Shown in pieces: positions 37,831 through 41,065 of a stretch of DNA of 41,065 nucleotides (its first letter is position 1; each line of letters begins with the position of its first letter). This DNA is from an uncultured Acetatifactor sp. Lineage in GTDB: Bacteria; Bacillota; Clostridia; Lachnospirales; Lachnospiraceae. The stretch spans positions 1-41,065 of the forward strand of contig CAKSAM010000024.1 of assembly GCA_934436245.1 (NCBI GenBank), in the 5' to 3' direction. The position numbers and the translations under genes were made by a program. The notes under the pieces were generated by a model, which was not told where the DNA came from, searched no databases, and saw only the letters and a list, made by a program, of their open reading frames with translations.

Positions 37831-39651
37831 ATGATCATGAATAATACAAAACATACCAAAGAACAGATCCGTGAAAGGATCCAACAGAAAAAGCTCCTGT
37901 TTGACGGAGCTTTCGGTACTTATTACGGAGGAAAATATGATACAAAGCAGCTGCCGGAGCTGGCGAATCTGGAATGCCCGGAACGGGTGAAGGAGATCCA
38001 CAAAGAGTACCTGGAGGTGGGAGCGCAGATCTTGCGCACTAATACTTTTGCAGCCAACAGTTTCTGTATGGATCTGCCCCGTGAACAGATCGAAGAGACA
38101 CTGCGCAGTGGGCTTCGGCTGGCAAGGGAAGCAGTGGCAGAGTGGAGAGAAGCCACCGGAGAGACGAAAGAGATCTACATAGCGGCGGACATTGGTCAGA
38201 TCCCCGGGGAGACCATGGCACAGAAAGATGCTTTAAGCAGAGAATATGAAGAAATTTGTAATGTTTTTCTGGAAGAGGGAGTGGACTTTTTTGTTTTTGA
38301 GACTTTTTCGGAAATAGAAGAGATTCTTCCCACTGTCAAAAGGATTGGAGAGCAGGCTTTTATTACAGTACAATTTTCTGTGAACCAGTTCGGCTACAGC
38401 AATGCAGGCTTAAGTGCCAGAAAGCTGCTGCAGAGGGTGGGAGCGATAAAAGAGATTGATGCCGTGGGCTTTAACTGCGGTGTGGGTCCGTCCCATATGC
38501 ACCGGATCCTGCAACAACTGGAAAAGCCTGTGGACAAGTTTCTCACCGCCCTTCCCAATGCGGGCTACCCCCAGATGGTCACGGGACGCATGATCTTCTC
38601 CGGGGATAACAGAGACTATTTTGTGGATAGAATGCAGCAGATGGCAGCTCTTGGTGTGGATATGGCAGGCGGCTGCTGCGGTACGACACCGGAGTATATT
38701 GCGGAGCTTTCCCAAAAGCTGGATCTTACACAGTACCCTCGGGTGAAGAAGGATGCAGAACCGGAGAAACAGAAGGCACCGAAAGAAGACCACTCTTTTT
38801 ACCGTGCAAAAGAAGCGGAAGGAAAGCGTAAAAAGCTGATCGCTGTTGAACTGGCGCCTCCTGTGGGGATTGATGATGAGAAACTGATGGATGCGGCACA
38901 CCTGCTAAAAAAGAGCGGTGTTGATGTACTGACATTTCCGGATTCCCCCTCGGGACGTACCAGAGCAGATTCTATTCTCATGGCGGAGAAGGTGGCAAGA
39001 GAGACCGGCATGTGTGTCATGCCACATATCTGCTGCCGGGATAAAAATGCCATTGCTATGCGCTCACAATTGTTAGGGGCCTATATCAACGGCATACACA
39101 ACTTCCTGGTGATCACCGGGGATCCAATCCCTTCTCTGGTGCGTACCACGGTAAAGAGTGTATTCAATTTTGATTCTGTGGGACTGATGCAGATTCTGGC
39201 GGATATGAACGAAGAGCAGTTTGCACAGGCACCGGCAGTTTACGGCGGTGCCATCAATCAGGGCAGACGCAATCTTGAGGTTGAGATTGGCAGAGTGAAG
39301 AAGAAAATGGCGGCAGGAGCGACCTTTTTCCTGACCCAGCCGGTATCGACGAAGGAGAGCGCAGACAGAGTACGCCGGATCAAAGAGGAGACCGGAGCAA
39401 GAATTCTCTGTGGAATCATGCCCTTTGTCAGCCTGAAGAATGCTGCCTTTATGAAGAACGAGATGGCAGGCATTGACGTGACGGAGGAAGTACTGGCAAG
39501 ATACCGGGCGGATATGACCAGAGAAGAGGGAGAGCAGACCGGCGTGCAGCTGGCAAAAGAAGTGATCGCCATGACAGAGGATTTTGTGGATGGCTATTAT
39601 TTCTCATTCCCCTTCAACCGTGTGACCATGCTGGAAAAAATACTGAATTGA
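37831..39651 (+). CDS. Bifunctional homocysteine S-methyltransferase / methylenetetrahydrofolate reductase
   Basis: A 606-aa fusion. The N-terminal homocysteine methyltransferase (about 15-305) has FDGAFGTYYGGKY, RTNTFAAN and the zinc cysteines Cys216 (GFNCGVGP) and Cys282/Cys283 (GGCCGTTP). A charged linker (310-335) leads to the MetF-like domain (about 335-606): VELAPPVGIDDEKL, LVITGDPIP, FDSVGLM, FFLTQPV and FPFNR. It should make methyl-THF and use a methyl donor to form methionine; the same fusion is known as YitJ in Bacillus. ATG 37831 and 37837 are both possible after AAAAGG. No SAM riboswitch is visible upstream. Confidence 0.92.
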   Translation: MIMNNTKHTKEQIRERIQQKKLLFDGAFGTYYGGKYDTKQLPELANLECPERVKEIHKEYLEVGAQILRTNTFAANSFCMDLPREQIEETLRSGLRLAREAVAEWREATGETKEIYIAADIGQIPGETMAQKDALSREYEEICNVFLEEGVDFFVFETFSEIEEILPTVKRIGEQAFITVQFSVNQFGYSNAGLSARKLLQRVGAIKEIDAVGFNCGVGPSHMHRILQQLEKPVDKFLTALPNAGYPQMVTGRMIFSGDNRDYFVDRMQQMAALGVDMAGGCCGTTPEYIAELSQKLDLTQYPRVKKDAEPEKQKAPKEDHSFYRAKEAEGKRKKLIAVELAPPVGIDDEKLMDAAHLLKKSGVDVLTFPDSPSGRTRADSILMAEKVARETGMCVMPHICCRDKNAIAMRSQLLGAYINGIHNFLVITGDPIPSLVRTTVKSVFNFDSVGLMQILADMNEEQFAQAPAVYGGAINQGRRNLEVEIGRVKKKMAAGATFFLTQPVSTKESADRVRRIKEETGARILCGIMPFVSLKNAAFMKNEMAGIDVTEEVLARYRADMTREEGEQTGVQLAKEVIAMTEDFVDGYYFSFPFNRVTMLEKILN

Positions 39652-39683
39652 CGAGATTTTTCACCCCCAAATGTTAATAAATC

Positions 39684-39712
39684 TTGGAAAAATCCGAAAT
39701 AAGTAGTATACT
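39684..39712 (+). promoter_or_regulatory. SigA-type promoter
   Basis: TTGGAA (39684-39689), a 17-base spacer and TATACT (39707-39712), 68 bases before the FliD-like gene. Confidence 0.65.
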
Positions 39713-39779
39713 GTAACTAGTATAAAAGGAGTAATGGCTGAAAAGCCGATTCAAAACAGTTGACACGGAGGTGACTGTG

Positions 39780-40550
39780 ATGAGTATTAATATTCAGGCA
39801 AAGACAAATTATTCATTTCTGTTTTCCGGTTTGAGTTCATCTGCATCCAATGCGGCAAGCGGCAACTGGTTATCAGATTATGCAAGCATTAAGAACGGCA
39901 GCTATGCCAAGCTGATGAAAGCTTATTACGGCAAGGATAATAATTCATCCAAGACCGCAGCTTCCACCATAACAAAAAATGAAACCACCACAGATACTGC
40001 GAAGAAGGCACTGGCAAAGGTAGAGACTACTACAGATGCACTGAAGGAGTCTGCAGATGCATTGCTTGCTACCGGCAAAAAGGATCTGTTCGTGCAGAAG
40101 GACATCACGACCAAGGATGAGAATGGTGTGGAGAGCACGACCAAGGGGTATGATACCGATGCTATCTACAGTGCGGTGAACAGCTTTGTGACAAATTATA
40201 ATAGTGTGATGGCAGCAGTGGATGAAGTCAGTGACACTACGGTGAATAACCGCACGGAGTCCATGGGCAACACCACCATCGCCAACAGCAGGCAGCTGGC
40301 GAAGATCGGTATCACCATGAAAAATGACGGTAAACTGTCTCTGGATAAGGATACTTTCATGAAAGCGGATATGTCTGCCGTGAAGAATTTGTTCCAGGGG
40401 AATGGCTCCTACGGCTATCGTGTATCCGCACAGAGTTCCATGATCAATTTCGCAGCAGATCATGCATCCACCAGAACGAGCCTGTATACAGGAACTGCAG
40501 GATACACCGGAGCTTACAATGCAGGAAGCTTATTCAGCTCCTATATGTAA
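39780..40550 (+). CDS. Orphan FliD-like protein, 256 aa
   Basis: ATG 39780 follows GGAGGTG by 6 bases. Residues about 135-230 resemble the C-terminal part of the flagellar cap protein FliD: SFVTNYNSVMAAVDEV, then LAKIGITMKNDGKLSLDKDTF and the AVKNLFQG step. The N-terminal 60 residues are Ser/Ala/Asn-rich (FSGLSSSASNAASGNWLSDY). It is far shorter than FliD (450 aa or more), with no signal peptide and no flagellar gene nearby. Own promoter and terminator. It may be an export substrate of flagella located elsewhere or a surface protein built from this fold; function unknown. Confidence 0.7.
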   Translation: MSINIQAKTNYSFLFSGLSSSASNAASGNWLSDYASIKNGSYAKLMKAYYGKDNNSSKTAASTITKNETTTDTAKKALAKVETTTDALKESADALLATGKKDLFVQKDITTKDENGVESTTKGYDTDAIYSAVNSFVTNYNSVMAAVDEVSDTTVNNRTESMGNTTIANSRQLAKIGITMKNDGKLSLDKDTFMKADMSAVKNLFQGNGSYGYRVSAQSSMINFAADHASTRTSLYTGTAGYTGAYNAGSLFSSYM

Positions 40551-40581
40551 TGTGAGAAAGTAAAATAATTTCAGCAATCAG

Positions 40582-40620
40582 AACGACATGTGGCTGTTTG
40601 AAGGCTGCATGTCGTTTTAT
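40582..40620 (+). terminator. Terminator after the FliD-like gene
   Basis: AACGACATG (40582-40590) pairs with CATGTCGTT (40608-40616), with further pairing inside, then TTAT. Confidence 0.8.
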
Positions 40621-40671
40621 AATAGAATCGTTATTGTTTTATATATTTTTTAAATAATTTGAAAAATAGTG

Positions 40672-40700
40672 TTGACATTTGGTGTGGGGTGGTGTAAGAT
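40672..40700 (+). promoter_or_regulatory. SigA promoter of the first tRNA-Leu(CAG)
   Basis: TTGACA (40672-40677), 17 bases, TAAGAT (40695-40700), 10 bases before the tRNA. The spacer is unusually G-rich. Confidence 0.85.
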
Positions 40701-40710
40701 ACACTTGTTC

Positions 40711-40794
40711 GCAGAAATGGCGGAATTGGCAGACGCGCACGGTTCAGGTCCGTGTGGTAGTGATACCATGAGGGTTCAAGTCCCTCTTTCTGCA
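40711..40794 (+). tRNA. tRNA-Leu (anticodon CAG), copy 1
   Basis: Acceptor GCAGAAA pairs with TTTCTGC, discriminator A at 40794, no encoded CCA. Anticodon stem CACGG/CCGTG with loop TTCAGGT gives CAG. Long variable arm and T-arm GGGTTCAAGTCCC fit class II leucine. Own promoter and terminator, so it forms a one-gene unit. Confidence 0.95.
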
Positions 40795-40801
40795 TCACAG
40801 G

Positions 40802-40829
40802 GCGGTAATCGTAGGATTGCCGCTTTTTT
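40802..40829 (+). terminator. Terminator of tRNA-Leu copy 1
   Basis: GCGGTAATC (40802-40810), loop GTAG, GATTGCCGC (40815-40823) with one G-T pair, then T6. Confidence 0.9.
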
Positions 40830-40954
40830 GTGTATACGATGAGCCAAGTACAGATTTGTGCTTGCTTTATGAGGGTGAAGAAAAGGCACACATTCCTGCG
40901 GAGCAGTTGACGCCGGGATTCATTAAAAAATTTTTAAATAATATAAAAATAGTG

Positions 40955-40983
40955 TTGACATTTTGAACTAAATCCTGTAAAAT
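40955..40983 (+). promoter_or_regulatory. SigA promoter of the second tRNA-Leu(CAG)
   Basis: TTGACA (40955-40960), 17 bases, TAAAAT (40978-40983). The preceding AT-rich stretch (AATAGTGTTGACATTT) is shared with the first unit, but the spacer is not. Confidence 0.85.
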
Positions 40984-40994
40984 ACATTTTGTTC

Positions 40995-41065
40995 GCAGAA
41001 ATGGCGGAATTGGCAGACGCGCACGGTTCAGGTCCGTGTGGTAGTGATACCATGAGGGTTCAAGT
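40995..41065 (+). tRNA. tRNA-Leu (anticodon CAG), copy 2, cut by window end
   Basis: Identical to copy 1 over all 71 visible bases, from the acceptor to the T-loop. The 3' end lies outside the window. Confidence 0.93.

Noticed and set aside
40631..40891. An 86-codon minus-strand frame crossing tRNA-Leu copy 1
   Set aside because: Its core is only the reverse translation of the tRNA (EGLEPSWYHYHTDLNRARLP type), a well-known false annotation; no ribosome site.

Overview
The window looks like chromosomal DNA of a Gram-positive anaerobe of the Clostridia, most likely Lachnospiraceae (inference). Supporting signs are strong AGGAGG-type ribosome sites, TTG and GTG starts, SigA promoters with 17-base spacers, tRNAs without encoded CCA, a divIB-type ftsQ, a RsiV-like anti-sigma factor, and abundant lipoproteins and orphan domains typical of gut Lachnospiraceae. 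The central part is household sequence; most of the novelty lies between the genes.

Layout. 1-2000: a folded element, a small DUF3006-like protein and a cytoplasmic GH43 xylosidase/arabinofuranosidase. 2050-4000: a candidate small RNA, then an ECF sigma factor and RsiV-like anti-sigma factor behind an apparent self-recognised TGAAAC/CGTC promoter. 4000-9800: a twin-HTH regulator, a divergent pair (cytoplasmic zinc-ribbon protein and secreted lipoprotein) that share the same downstream domain layout, and a small cell-wall amidase whose ribosome site lies in a terminator stem. 9800-18400: a complete phosphate module, pstS-pstC-pstA-pstB-phoU, a Na/Pi cotransporter, and a PhoB/PhoR two-component pair. 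Tandem 11-base-period TTTACA-like boxes stand before both pstS and the cotransporter, so the PhoB-type regulator probably controls both. 18400-19400: a kilobase without a clear gene, holding five 52-base tandem repeats, strong hairpins and a possible decayed reading frame.

19400-28100: an acidic small protein, then murD-ftsW-murA-ftsQ-ftsZ, an incomplete division/cell-wall cluster in which murA sits where murG usually lies, followed by ftsH. 28100-32000: a solute-binding lipoprotein behind a three-repeat operator, an AT-rich Phd/PIN toxin-antitoxin pair with a 30-base palindromic operator, and a UPF0178 protein.

32237-34896: a decayed integrative element inserted in the 3' end of tRNA-Leu(AAG). 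It has 24-base direct repeats, internal arm-type repeats near both ends, an XRE repressor, a CAP/SH3 lipoprotein as cargo and a truncated tyrosine integrase. 35200-40600: a C_GCAxxG_C_C protein with a TetR-type regulator, a FucO-like lactaldehyde reductase, a homocysteine methyltransferase/methylenetetrahydrofolate reductase fusion and an orphan FliD-like protein. The window ends in two near-identical tRNA-Leu(CAG) units, each with its own consensus promoter; the second is cut by the window edge.

A family of about 150-base elements with terminal inverted repeats (AACTATKCAGARCC type) occurs at 14260, 37598 and, as a half copy, at 25971. It is the best candidate for an uncharacterised mobile or structural repeat in this genome.
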